Below are positions 8,563-17,025 of a stretch of 64,000 bases of DNA, in pieces. The stretch is taken from assembly GCF_014305095.1 (NCBI RefSeq), contig NZ_JACRUI010000006.1:112920-176919 (forward strand), given 5' to 3'. How positions within the stretch are numbered: position 1 is the stretch's first letter; every line of letters begins with the position of its first letter. The position numbers and the translations under genes are program-made. Source of the stretch: Flavobacterium kayseriense (GTDB lineage: Bacteria; Bacteroidota; Bacteroidia; Flavobacteriales; Flavobacteriaceae). The notes below the pieces were generated by a model. That model did no database searches, was not told where the DNA came from, and saw only the letters and a program-made list of their open reading frames with translations.

Positions 8563-9147
8563 TTAGGCTAAGTTACTTAAATATTCGTACACTTTATCAA
8601 CGGGTAAGCCCATAACATTAGGGTAAGAGCCTTCTATTTTAGCTACACCTATAAATCCAATCCATTCCTGGATACCATAAGCTCCAGCCTTATCAAAAGG
8701 TTGGTATTTATCTACATAATAATGAATCGCTTCGTCGCTTAAAGTATGAAAAGTTACTGCCGTTACCCCAAATAGGACGTCCGTTTTGTACTTGCTTTTA
8801 AAACAAACGGAGGTAACTACCTCATGAGTTGCATTCGATAATGACTGTAAAATAGCAACGGCATCTTCTCTATCTTTAGGTTTGCCTAGGGCTTTATTAT
8901 TATGCCAAACTATTGTATCACTAGTGATTACTATTTCGTTTTCTTGTAATGACTCTTTAAATGCATCTGATTTTAGAAGAGCTAAATAATTAGTAATTTC
9001 CTCTCGCTTTAGTTCGGTAGGATAGACCTCTTCAACTTCTTTAAGACGAATTTCAAAATCTAAGTCTAAATCTTTAAAGAATTGTTGTCTTCTCGGCGAA
9101 CCGGAAGCTAAGATTAATTTATAGTGTTTTAATTTATCGCGTAACAT
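8563..9147 (-). CDS. maf: Maf family nucleotide pyrophosphatase
   Basis: 194 residues, the normal length of Maf/YhdE proteins. Family hallmarks are present: ILASGSPRR near the N-terminus (phosphate-binding), SDTIVWHNNKALGKPKD (catalytic Asp and Lys), and the C-terminal GAYGIQEWIGF with GSYPNVMGLP. These enzymes hydrolyse dTTP/UTP or modified NTPs to the monophosphate and PPi in the cytosol and can slow septation. Its start overlaps the end of the upstream prenyltransferase gene by 14 bp, so the two are translationally coupled. Confidence 0.92.
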   Translation of the reverse strand: MLRDKLKHYKLILASGSPRRQQFFKDLDLDFEIRLKEVEEVYPTELKREEITNYLALLKSDAFKESLQENEIVITSDTIVWHNNKALGKPKDREDAVAILQSLSNATHEVVTSVCFKSKYKTDVLFGVTAVTFHTLSDEAIHYYVDKYQPFDKAGAYGIQEWIGFIGVAKIEGSYPNVMGLPVDKVYEYLSNLA

Positions 9148-10066
9148 TGTAGTTTATATTAAAAGTAATTATGATTATGGACAAAATTCCGAAGAACAAA
9201 ATCCATTTTAAAAGTGAACTTAAGGTATGAAAATCTTCCTTCGTTTTAGCTGAAGCCATCTTTGTTGTAAAATAAAGCAAAGGTGCTAGAACGAATATAA
9301 AAGCATAACCGGTAGCTACATATAAACCATTACCAACAAAGTAATTATTGACATAGACAAGTAATGCAATTATTGGTATAAAACTTAAAACGAAGATAAT
9401 TTTAGAAGTTTTATCAATACCAATAATTATTGGTAAAGTTCTCATTTTTGTAATGCCATCTCCTTTAACGTCTTCTAAATCTTTAATCATTTCTCGCAGT
9501 AAGTTGATCATGAATGCAAAGATGGCATAATCGAGAAGGATCGCAAATAAATTTGCCATCAGCCCTTGGTTTTCCTTAAAAGTAGCAGGATAGATATCAA
9601 AAACACCTATGATAATGACACTTAACGATAATACTAGTGCAACTATTATGTTTCCAATAATAGGCATTTGTTTTAGACTTGTAGCATAAATATATAACGT
9701 AGCAGCGATCAAAATAAATACGGTTGCAAAACTAGGTTTCATAATCACATTAGAAAGATAAAAACCAATACAAACTCCCGTAATATTTAGTCCAACATAG
9801 ATTGAGTAGGCGCTGTTCTCGCTAATACTTTTACCCACGATTACTTTTTTGGGTCTATTAATAGCATCCGTTTCTTGATCAAAAATATCATTGATAACGT
9901 ATCCTGCAGCTGCAATTAAAACAGTGCTTAAAACAAGTAATGCATATTGCCAATTATTTAGAGCTAAAGGGATATGTTGTAATTCAACAAAGTCAATTCG
10001 GAATATAAGCTGCATAAATGCAAGCATCAATAGGTTCTTGTACCTAATTAGATTTAGAAATTTCAT
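9134..10066 (-). CDS. UbiA-family prenyltransferase (geranylgeranylglycerol-phosphate type)
   Basis: 310 residues with nine predicted helices. The first Asp-rich motif is NDIFDQETDAINRPKK (N/DxxxD) and the second is DLEDVKGDGITKMRTLP (DxxxD), both needed to bind the prenyl diphosphate through Mg2+. In Bacteroidota this operon position, between a KdsC-like phosphatase and Maf, is usually held by the enzyme annotated as geranylgeranylglycerol-phosphate geranylgeranyltransferase; the exact acceptor is not provable here. The start at 10066 (MKFLNLIRYKN) is preferred over an ATG 9 bp upstream because it gives the usual short N-terminus. A separate UbiA member, MenA, is at 33153. Confidence 0.85.
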   Translation of the reverse strand: MKFLNLIRYKNLLMLAFMQLIFRIDFVELQHIPLALNNWQYALLVLSTVLIAAAGYVINDIFDQETDAINRPKKVIVGKSISENSAYSIYVGLNITGVCIGFYLSNVIMKPSFATVFILIAATLYIYATSLKQMPIIGNIIVALVLSLSVIIIGVFDIYPATFKENQGLMANLFAILLDYAIFAFMINLLREMIKDLEDVKGDGITKMRTLPIIIGIDKTSKIIFVLSFIPIIALLVYVNNYFVGNGLYVATGYAFIFVLAPLLYFTTKMASAKTKEDFHTLSSLLKWILFFGILSIIIITFNINYNVTR

Positions 10067-10099
10067 AGGGAGCAAAGAATTAAAAGGTAAAAAAATAAA

Positions 10100-10627
10100 T
10101 TAGTCTAATTTTCCATTAAAAGACTCCATCCATTTTCCTTGCACCTTCATGACTTGTTCTACAACATCACGAACAGCACCTTTACCGCCATTTTTATGAG
10201 AAATGTATTTTGAAATGCCTTTTATTTCAGGGCATGCGTCTTGTGGACAAGTAGGTAATCCTACTAGCTTCATCACGTGATAATCTGGTATATCGTCACC
10301 CATGTACAGTACTTGTTCTGGATTTATACCGTAAACATCCGTGTATTCGTTAAAAGTGGCTACCTTATCAGGTGACCCTAGATGAATATTTGTGATTCCA
10401 AGATTTCGCAAACGAACCCGAACGCCTTCATTACTACCGCCTGAAATAATACAAACATTATAGCCGTTATCTACTGCTGCTTTCATAGCATAACCATCTT
10501 TGATATTCATGGTTCTGTGCATCTCTCCTTCATTATTGATAAAAACGGAACCATCGGTAAGTACCCCATCCACATCAAAAATAAAAGTGGTGATTTCGTT
10601 CATTAATTCTTTATAACTCTTTGCCAT
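10100..10627 (-). CDS. KdsC-type HAD phosphatase (Kdo-8-phosphate phosphatase-like)
   Basis: 175 residues, the small cap-less HAD subclass C0. Motif I is FDVDGVLTDGS, motif II ISGGSN, and motif III/IV YMGDDIPDYHVMK. The GKGAVRDVVE tail matches KdsC proteins, where it reaches into the neighbouring subunit of the tetramer. Expected reaction: Kdo-8-P to Kdo plus phosphate in lipopolysaccharide synthesis, though related nine-carbon substrates are possible. It overlaps the upstream DUF2520 gene by 17 bp. Confidence 0.88.
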   Translation of the reverse strand: MAKSYKELMNEITTFIFDVDGVLTDGSVFINNEGEMHRTMNIKDGYAMKAAVDNGYNVCIISGGSNEGVRVRLRNLGITNIHLGSPDKVATFNEYTDVYGINPEQVLYMGDDIPDYHVMKLVGLPTCPQDACPEIKGISKYISHKNGGKGAVRDVVEQVMKVQGKWMESFNGKLD

Positions 10628-11384
10628 TATTTTGTATTGATTGTGTTAGAATTTTATATATCGCTATTTGATTTTCATCAGTAAGGAAAGCTTCGTGTGC
10701 GGCAATCGTTTTCTCATCCTTGCGAATTGCAGGTCCTGTTTGCGATTGTGCTGGCGATAAAGTTGCTATCTTTTGAGCTGTCTCAGTAATTAAAGGTTGT
10801 AAAATAGTAAACGGAATTTGGTTTTCATCACAAATTGTTTTTCCTATTTGGTACAAATGATTCGTAAAATTATTAACAAAAACGGCAGCGACATGCAATG
10901 CTTGACGCTGTTGCGAATTGATAGCGTAAACTTTAGTCGAAATTAATTTAGCTACTGTATCAAGGAGCTGAAAATCAGTTGCGTTTTCTGCTTCCAGACA
11001 AATAGGAATAGTAGAAAAATCGACTTCTTTGTTTTTTGTAAAACTTTGCAACGGATAAAAAACACCTTTTCGGTTGGCATCAGAAATAACAGCAACGCTA
11101 ACGCTTCCAGAAGTATGCACGACTAATCGGTTCTTAAAAGCTAATTGTTGCGAAACAGATGCAATAGCATCATCAGAAACAGCAACAATATAAACGTCGG
11201 CTTCGCTCAAATTTTGAATATCTGTAATAATTTGACTGTTATCTAGCAGATGAACTAGAGACTCCTTTTTTCTAGAGTAGGCTTGTACAAGTTCTATTTT
11301 AGAACTTGATTTTTGAATCGCAGTAAAAGCGCTTATTAAGTGCTGTGCTACATTTCCGGAGCCAATAATACTTACTTTAATCAT
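10611..11384 (-). CDS. Rossmann-fold DUF2520 protein (ProC-like oxidoreductase)
   Basis: 257 residues. The N-terminus SIIGSGNVAQHLISAF is a GxGxxA-type dinucleotide-binding motif. The VVHTSGSVSVAVI segment and FYPLQSFTK are the conserved features of the Rossmann-like plus DUF2520 family, and the helical C-terminal domain (HVAAVFVNNFTNHLYQIG) resembles the dimerisation domain of pyrroline-5-carboxylate reductase. It is first in the reverse-strand operon leading to the KdsC, UbiA, Maf and MscS genes. Substrate unknown. A TAATTTTG box (11389-11396) lies only a few bases before the ATG, so the mRNA may be nearly leaderless. Confidence 0.85.
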   Translation of the reverse strand: MIKVSIIGSGNVAQHLISAFTAIQKSSSKIELVQAYSRKKESLVHLLDNSQIITDIQNLSEADVYIVAVSDDAIASVSQQLAFKNRLVVHTSGSVSVAVISDANRKGVFYPLQSFTKNKEVDFSTIPICLEAENATDFQLLDTVAKLISTKVYAINSQQRQALHVAAVFVNNFTNHLYQIGKTICDENQIPFTILQPLITETAQKIATLSPAQSQTGPAIRKDEKTIAAHEAFLTDENQIAIYKILTQSIQNNGKEL

Positions 11385-11498
11385 GTCGCAAAATTAACAA
11401 AAAAAACGGAGTAGCACGGCTAATGTGACAAAGCATAAATTAATTGGTATAGAAACTAATTTTGATTAAAATGGTTCTTCTATGAAAGAAATCAGAAT

Positions 11499-11897
11499 TT
11501 AATCGAGTAGGTCATTTTGGTGCAAAAAATCAAAAATTATTTTATCGACAGGTGATATCTTATCTTTATCAGCAGATGTGAGCCAAATCATTTCTTCTAT
11601 TTCTGAGTTTGCTTTCAAAGTACCCGAATATTTTGCACTATAACAGGTCATTTTAACTGTTGTACTTGCATCGTGGCCATGAGCATGCGCTTCAAAAACT
11701 CCTATATATTCTAGGTTATTTTGGTCAAGATCTACACTTAGCTCTTCCTTGATTTCTCTAACAAGCGCTTGTGCATCTGTTTCATTTAATTCTCGTTTAC
11801 CTCCAGGGATATAGTACTTGTCTTTTCCGAAGGTACGTGTGGATAGTATTTTTTTGTCTTGAATTTCGATCCAAGCTATTTTATCAATTTGCTTCAT
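11499..11897 (-). CDS. NUDIX hydrolase, 132 residues
   Basis: Small single-domain NUDIX protein. The box GKRELNETDAQALVREIKEELS fits GX5EX7REUXEEXG except that the final Gly is Ser; all metal-binding Glu residues are kept. It probably hydrolyses a nucleoside diphosphate derivative, and the substrate cannot be read from the sequence. Its start lies 14 bp inside the upstream secreted-protein gene, indicating coupling. Confidence 0.85.
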   Translation of the reverse strand: MKQIDKIAWIEIQDKKILSTRTFGKDKYYIPGGKRELNETDAQALVREIKEELSVDLDQNNLEYIGVFEAHAHGHDASTTVKMTCYSAKYSGTLKANSEIEEMIWLTSADKDKISPVDKIIFDFLHQNDLLD

Positions 11898-12537
11898 TTT
11901 GTTTTATACCAAAAGGTTTCGTTGCTAAATCGAGTAACCAAGCATCACCATATTTTTGGGTTAAGTAGTTGGCGATAATTTGGTTATTTTGGGTTGTTGC
12001 TTTAAAAGTTAAAGGGTCGAGTATACAATTTTCTTTCTTTAAGAACACACCATATTTTTTTTGAAAAACAATATATTCATCAGGAATCTCATTATTGAGC
12101 CCGTGCATAATAAAATGTGCTTGTCCAGAGATTATTAATTGTTCAATTTGTTTTTCGGTTAAGTTTCTGTCTATGCTTAATGGTTTTGAAAACCCAATTG
12201 AAATTGGCGATAGCTCTTTTAACACCACTTTCTCCACTAATTTTATAGTAATCGTGTTTTTATTCTCATTGATAAAGGCAGGATAAAAAGTATAAGTTTC
12301 AAAATCGCTAGTATAAAAAGAGAATTGGTATTTTCCTTTTTCGGGCAGTGCGATTTTAAAACTATCCAAAGTGCTAATTTGAATTTTTTGGTTTGTGCCG
12401 TAACTATAAAACTCGCCAGACTTAAAGGTTTTTCCAGTTGCGTTTTCAAAAACTATTGTTGCAATTATTTTTTTGTCAGAAGCTTTACAAAAGGTAAAAG
12501 GTAATGCAAGCAGGAATAAAAGTGCTAATTTTTTCAT
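11884..12537 (-). CDS. Exported protein of unknown function, 217 residues
   Basis: Signal peptide MKKLALLFLLALPFTFCKA, then a beta-rich domain (about 25-110) that alternates short strands like a carboxypeptidase regulatory or fibronectin-type sandwich, and a C-terminal half with KPLSIDRNLTEKQIEQLIISG and FQKKYGVFLKKENCILDPLTF. A Cys occurs in the signal region (FCKA) but there is no convincing lipobox. I do not recognise the family. It is coupled to the NUDIX gene by a 14-bp overlap, which is odd for an exported/cytosolic pair and may just reflect compactness. Confidence 0.6.
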   Translation of the reverse strand: MKKLALLFLLALPFTFCKASDKKIIATIVFENATGKTFKSGEFYSYGTNQKIQISTLDSFKIALPEKGKYQFSFYTSDFETYTFYPAFINENKNTITIKLVEKVVLKELSPISIGFSKPLSIDRNLTEKQIEQLIISGQAHFIMHGLNNEIPDEYIVFQKKYGVFLKKENCILDPLTFKATTQNNQIIANYLTQKYGDAWLLDLATKPFGIKQNEAN

Positions 12538-12898
12538 GTTCTGGTCAATTAAATTTTTTTCTTAGGTGTTGCTAATATAGTTTTTATAATAATAGTTTGT
12601 AAGGAATTAATACTTATTTACATAAAGAATGGGAATAGGTGGAAATTTTACATGAAGAAAGGAGCGCCATCTTTTGTACGATTATACAAGGTTTGAGTCT
12701 TAATTTTACATGAAGGAATATAGCAGATCACCCGACCTTGTCTCGCTTTTTTTTACTAAACAAGGACATGCCCAAAAAAACAGAAATTCAAACTGTTTTG
12801 AAGGCTTATTTTTGGTTTAAATTAACAATTGTGGCGCAATTATAGTCAACATTTTTAAGTACTTTTGTGTCACTTTTAAAAATTTTAATTCCTTACAA
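12538..12898. other. Divergent intergenic region, 361 bp
   Basis: No gene seen. It separates the reverse-strand exported protein from the forward cytochrome c biogenesis gene. The 13-mer ATTTTACATGAAG occurs twice within about 60 bp (near 12645 and 12702). A TACTTTTG promoter box lies near the right end. Confidence 0.5.
12860..12867 (+). promoter_or_regulatory. Candidate -7 box TACTTTTG for the ccsBA-like gene
   Basis: TACTTTTG fits the TAnnTTTG consensus 31 bp before the ATG. The nearest upstream TTG (12829-12831) is 28 bp away, longer than usual, so only the -7 element is supported. Confidence 0.45.
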
Positions 12899-15800
12899 AT
12901 GGATAAAAAAATACTGTCCTTTTTATTTTCTACGCGCCTCATGGCTGTTCTTTTTCTAGCTTTTGCAATTGCAATGGGCGTTGGTACATTCATAGAGAGT
13001 AAATACAATACGGACACTGCCAGAATAATGATTTACAATGCATGGTGGTTTGAAGCAATTATGGTTGTATTTGTTATTAACTTCATCGGAAATATTAAGC
13101 GATATCAACTAATGAAGAAAGAAAAGTGGGCAACTTTACTGCTCCATTTATCATGGATTTTTATTATATCAGGTGCTTTTGTTACACGATACATTAGTTA
13201 TGAAGGTATGATGCCTATACGTGAAGGAGCTGCCGAGAATCAGTTTTATTCAGATAAAACATTTTTAACGCTTTTTGTTGATGGTGAATACAAGGGAGAA
13301 ATGAAACGCAGGGCTTTTGAAAAACCATTGTTATTGTCTCCGGTTGCAAACAACAACTTTAGAATTAGCGATAAATTTGCCGATACTCCATTTGAAGTAG
13401 AATTCAAGAATTTTATCATGGGAGCTAAAGAGATTGTTAAGCCTGATCCTACAGGAGTTTTGTATTTTAAATTAGTAGAGGCTGGTGATGGAGGTCGTGA
13501 GGAACATTTCTTGAAGGAAGGGGAAGTTCAAAATATTCACAATGTACTCTTTGCATTAAATAAATACACAGAGGGAGCAATCAATATCACGATAGACGGA
13601 GATAAGAGCACGATACAAACTCCTTTTGAAGGGAATTTTATGCGTATGGCTGATAAGCTTGAAGGTGCTGTTCAAAAAGATATCGTTCAACCTTTAATGA
13701 TGCGTTCGTTGTATAGTATAGGTGAGAAACGTTTTGTTTTTCCAGATCCTGCAGTTAAAGGAGTAATTGACTATGAATCGAATAATGATTACAAAGCGAA
13801 AGTGCATCAAGACGCACTTGTTTTGACTGTTAGGGCAGATGGACAAGAAAAAGATATAACAGTTTTAGGATCTAAAGGATCCATTGGTGTGCCTAAAACA
13901 GTAAAAATAGGAAACATAGAATATTCTGTTTTTTACGGAAGTAAGGCCTATGTGTTGCCGTTTAAAGTAAAATTAAACGACTTTATAGCTGAAAAATACC
14001 CTGGTACTGAGAAGAGTTATTCTTCTTTTGAAAGTAAAGTTACCGTTCAAGATCCTGAAGAAACTTTTGATGCACGTATATATATGAACAATGTTTTAGA
14101 TCATAAAGGGTATCGATTTTTTCAATCCTCATTTGATCCAGATGAAAAAGGTACTGTGCTATCAGTTAATCATGATTTTTGGGGTACAGCGATTACCTAT
14201 GCAGGTTATTTTATGTTATTCTTTGCTATGATGGCTATTATGTTCACCAAGGATGCGAGGTTTACGGATTTGAAAAGAAAATTAGAAGTGGTAAAGCAAA
14301 AAAAATCAAAATTACTGACCATTTTAGTGTTGCTCGTAAGTATGAGTGGATTCTCGCAAGCACACAATCATGAACATGACGCAAACGGAAATCATGAGGA
14401 TCACACCGAAAGTTCTACACATACACGTGTAGCGCCAACTGAAAAGCAACTAGACTCACTACTTAATAAATTTAAGGTAAAGGAGGAGCATGCGGCTAAA
14501 TTTGGCCGTTTGATTATTCAAGATGCTGGAGGAAGAATGAAACCTATCAATACTTTTTCATCAGAATTGTTGAGAAAGGTAAGTCATTCCAATAAATATA
14601 AAGGGATGAATTCAGATCAGGTTTTCCTATCGATGTCCCAATACGCGCAATTCTGGATTGAGATTCCGATAATTTACTTAAGAAGCGGTAATGATAGTAT
14701 CCGAAAATTAATAGGAGTTGATGTAAAAGCAGAGAATGCCCCTTTTATTGCTTTTTTTGATGACAAAGGAAATTACAAATTATCTCCTTATTTAGATGCT
14801 GCTTACAAGGCCGCAAATCCAAATCAGTTTGAGAAGGACTTTATTGAGACAGATAAAAAGGTAAATTTAATGGAATCAGCCTTGAGTGGCCGAATTTTGA
14901 AGATTTTCCCAATTCCAAATGATCCAAATAATAAATGGGTATCTTCCTTAGAATTGAATGAAGCTGGACTTAAAGGAATGGATTCGACCTACACCAAAAG
15001 TGTTTTGCCGCTGTATTATGGTTCATTGAATAATGCATCGCAGTCTGATGATTATTCTAATGCTAATGATTTAGTGGAGAGTTTGAATGGTTTTCAAAAG
15101 AAATTTGGAAGCAAAGTACGCCCTAGTGACGATAAAATTACAGCTGAAATAGTATATAATAAATATGATATTTTACAAAAACTGCCTTATGCTTATCTAT
15201 TTGCGGCCATATTGATGCTGCTTTTCACTGTGATTGAAATTTTTAAAGATAGTAAGCTAATAAGAAGGCTAGTTAACGGTATGCATGTTGTGATCGCATT
15301 ATTATTTGTAATGCATACAATAACGTTAATTGCCCGTTGGTACATATCAGGTCATGCACCATGGAGTAATGCTTATGAAGCAATAGTTTATGTGGCTTGG
15401 GCAACGATGTTTTTTGGTTTGGCTTTTGATGTTAAATCGAAATTAACCGTAGCATCAGCAGCATTTGTTACATCAATGATCTTAGCAGCTGCGTACATGA
15501 ATTGGATTGATCCAGAAATTGCAAATTTACAACCTGTACTTAATTCGTATTGGTTAATGATTCACGTAGCAGTTATTGTAGCTAGTTATGGACCATTTGC
15601 TCTTGGAATGATTTTAGGTTTTGTTGCCTTGTTATTGATCTTTTTTACAAATGATAAGAACAAGAAAAAAATGGATTTAAATATCCAAGAGATAACTTAC
15701 ATCAATGAAATGGCTTTAACTATTGGTTTGATATTGCTGACCATAGGAAACTTTTTAGGAGGTCAGTGGGCCAATGAAAGTTGGGGACGCTACTGGGGGT

Positions 15801-16090
15801 GGGATCCTAAAGAAACATGGGCATTGATAAGTATAATGGTATATGCCTTTGTAATTCACGCCCGTTTTGTACCTGCATTAAGAGGTAAATGGATATTTAA
15901 CTTAATGAGTATGTTTGCTTTTGTTTCTATCTTATTTACATATTACGGAGTTAACTTCCACCTAGTTGGTTTACATTCATATGCAAGCGGGGAAGCACAT
16001 TCGTTGAGTTGGATTTGGTATTCACTAGGAACTATATCAGTTATAGGAGCTCTTGCTTACCCAAAATATAAAAAGTATTACAAAAAGTAA
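12899..16090 (+). CDS. ccsA: Fused ResB-CcsA cytochrome c biogenesis protein (System II)
   Basis: 1063 residues. The N-terminal ~450 residues are ResB/Ccs1-like: membrane helices (ILSFLFSTRLMAVLFLAFAIAMG and WWFEAIMVVFVINFIGNI) around a large periplasmic part. The C-terminal ~300 residues are CcsA-like, with the tryptophan-rich haem-handling motif WGRYWGWDPKETW at about 962-974 and conserved His residues in MHTITLIARWY and NFHLVGLHS. The protein moves haem across the membrane and ligates it to CXXCH in apocytochromes. Between the halves, a hydrophobic segment ending GFSQ precedes a His-rich run (AHNHEHDANGNHEDH, about residues 487-502), discussed as a finding. Monocistronic, with a strong terminator behind. 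Confidence 0.92.
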   Translation: MDKKILSFLFSTRLMAVLFLAFAIAMGVGTFIESKYNTDTARIMIYNAWWFEAIMVVFVINFIGNIKRYQLMKKEKWATLLLHLSWIFIISGAFVTRYISYEGMMPIREGAAENQFYSDKTFLTLFVDGEYKGEMKRRAFEKPLLLSPVANNNFRISDKFADTPFEVEFKNFIMGAKEIVKPDPTGVLYFKLVEAGDGGREEHFLKEGEVQNIHNVLFALNKYTEGAINITIDGDKSTIQTPFEGNFMRMADKLEGAVQKDIVQPLMMRSLYSIGEKRFVFPDPAVKGVIDYESNNDYKAKVHQDALVLTVRADGQEKDITVLGSKGSIGVPKTVKIGNIEYSVFYGSKAYVLPFKVKLNDFIAEKYPGTEKSYSSFESKVTVQDPEETFDARIYMNNVLDHKGYRFFQSSFDPDEKGTVLSVNHDFWGTAITYAGYFMLFFAMMAIMFTKDARFTDLKRKLEVVKQKKSKLLTILVLLVSMSGFSQAHNHEHDANGNHEDHTESSTHTRVAPTEKQLDSLLNKFKVKEEHAAKFGRLIIQDAGGRMKPINTFSSELLRKVSHSNKYKGMNSDQVFLSMSQYAQFWIEIPIIYLRSGNDSIRKLIGVDVKAENAPFIAFFDDKGNYKLSPYLDAAYKAANPNQFEKDFIETDKKVNLMESALSGRILKIFPIPNDPNNKWVSSLELNEAGLKGMDSTYTKSVLPLYYGSLNNASQSDDYSNANDLVESLNGFQKKFGSKVRPSDDKITAEIVYNKYDILQKLPYAYLFAAILMLLFTVIEIFKDSKLIRRLVNGMHVVIALLFVMHTITLIARWYISGHAPWSNAYEAIVYVAWATMFFGLAFDVKSKLTVASAAFVTSMILAAAYMNWIDPEIANLQPVLNSYWLMIHVAVIVASYGPFALGMILGFVALLLIFFTNDKNKKKMDLNIQEITYINEMALTIGLILLTIGNFLGGQWANESWGRYWGWDPKETWALISIMVYAFVIHARFVPALRGKWIFNLMSMFAFVSILFTYYGVNFHLVGLHSYASGEAHSLSWIWYSLGTISVIGALAYPKYKKYYKK

Positions 16091-16112
16091 ATAGGTATTC
16101 TAATAAATACTA

Positions 16113-16140
16113 AGCCCAATCGCAAGATTGGGCTTTTTTT
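16113..16140 (+). terminator. Rho-independent terminator
   Basis: AGCCCAATC and GATTGGGCT form a perfect 9-bp stem with loop GCAA, followed by a run of T, 23 bp after the ccsA stop. Confidence 0.9.
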
Positions 16141-16141
16141 G

Positions 16142-16523
16142 TTCTGGTACCACTTTAATTAATTCTTAGTGAGGGATTTTGTAGTAGCTAATGTGTACTT
16201 TTTATCTAGTTCGAAGCAATATTCAACGAAGATGCATTATTGCATTGAAATTATTTCAAATGTATCTACTCTTACCTGTTATCATTATACAAAGTAAGTA
16301 GTAGCTGCTTTTATCGTGCTTATACAGAACTTTCGCCTTGATTTTTTATGGGAAAAAAAGTATGCTTATGTTTGATTTAACATTTTTTTATAAAATAACT
16401 TGTAGTTTATCGGATTTATATGCTTTTAATCTATATATTCGTTTAGGTTTTGAAATGGTGCTAATTAGTAGAAATGTACTTATTTCTTAATCTATTCTTT
16501 TTCAATCATAAAAAAATGTGCCT
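16142..16523. other. Intergenic region, about 380 bp, no gene seen
   Basis: AT-rich, with no open frame worth keeping on either strand and no convincing TAnnTTTG box close to the next gene. Confidence 0.4.
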
Positions 16524-16997
16524 ATGAAGTATTTACTATTACTCTTCACCGTGACGTTTCACGGACAAGTTTTGCACCACCAAATGATAGGATCGCAAGG
16601 TGAATCTAAAACATTATCAAATGGTATTGTTGTTAGTCAGTCCATAGGACAGCAAAGTGTAGTTGGAACCTCTGTTAATGGTTTTACAGTTATACAAGGT
16701 TTTCAGCAAAATAGTTGGGCAGAATACATTTTGCTTAATGATTTTAGTAAGATTATTACAACCACGTACCCCAATCCATTTATCAGAACTGTTAATTTTG
16801 AATTTTCGGCAGTGATGAATCGAATGGTTGAAGTTTCCATTTATGATTTCCTTGGTCATTTGGTTTTTAAAAAAGAACAGATGGTTACAGATAAAATACT
16901 GACGTTTAACTTAGACGTAATTACAGGTCAGGAGTTCTTAGTAAAATTAAGTGCTACTAACTTTATTCACTTTACAAAAATCATTAAAAAACAATAG
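16524..16997 (+). CDS. T9SS type A sorting-domain protein, 157 residues
   Basis: After a signal peptide (MKYLLLLFTVTFHGQ) comes a short region with GSQGESKTLSNGIVVSQSIGQQSVVGT and GFTVIQGFQQ, then the C-terminal sorting domain: YPNPF start, EVSIYDFLGHLVFK, and a closing strand FTKIIKKQ. This domain directs export by the type IX system and cell-surface attachment in Bacteroidota. The passenger is tiny (about 60 residues), so the protein is nearly all targeting signal. It lies 28 bp upstream of the large repeat protein in the same direction and probably forms an operon with it. The start at 16524 is preferred over 16518 because it begins the signal peptide. Confidence 0.8.
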   Translation: MKYLLLLFTVTFHGQVLHHQMIGSQGESKTLSNGIVVSQSIGQQSVVGTSVNGFTVIQGFQQNSWAEYILLNDFSKIITTTYPNPFIRTVNFEFSAVMNRMVEVSIYDFLGHLVFKKEQMVTDKILTFNLDVITGQEFLVKLSATNFIHFTKIIKKQ

Positions 16998-17025
16998 CAA
17001 TAATTACCACTTTAAAATTATAATT

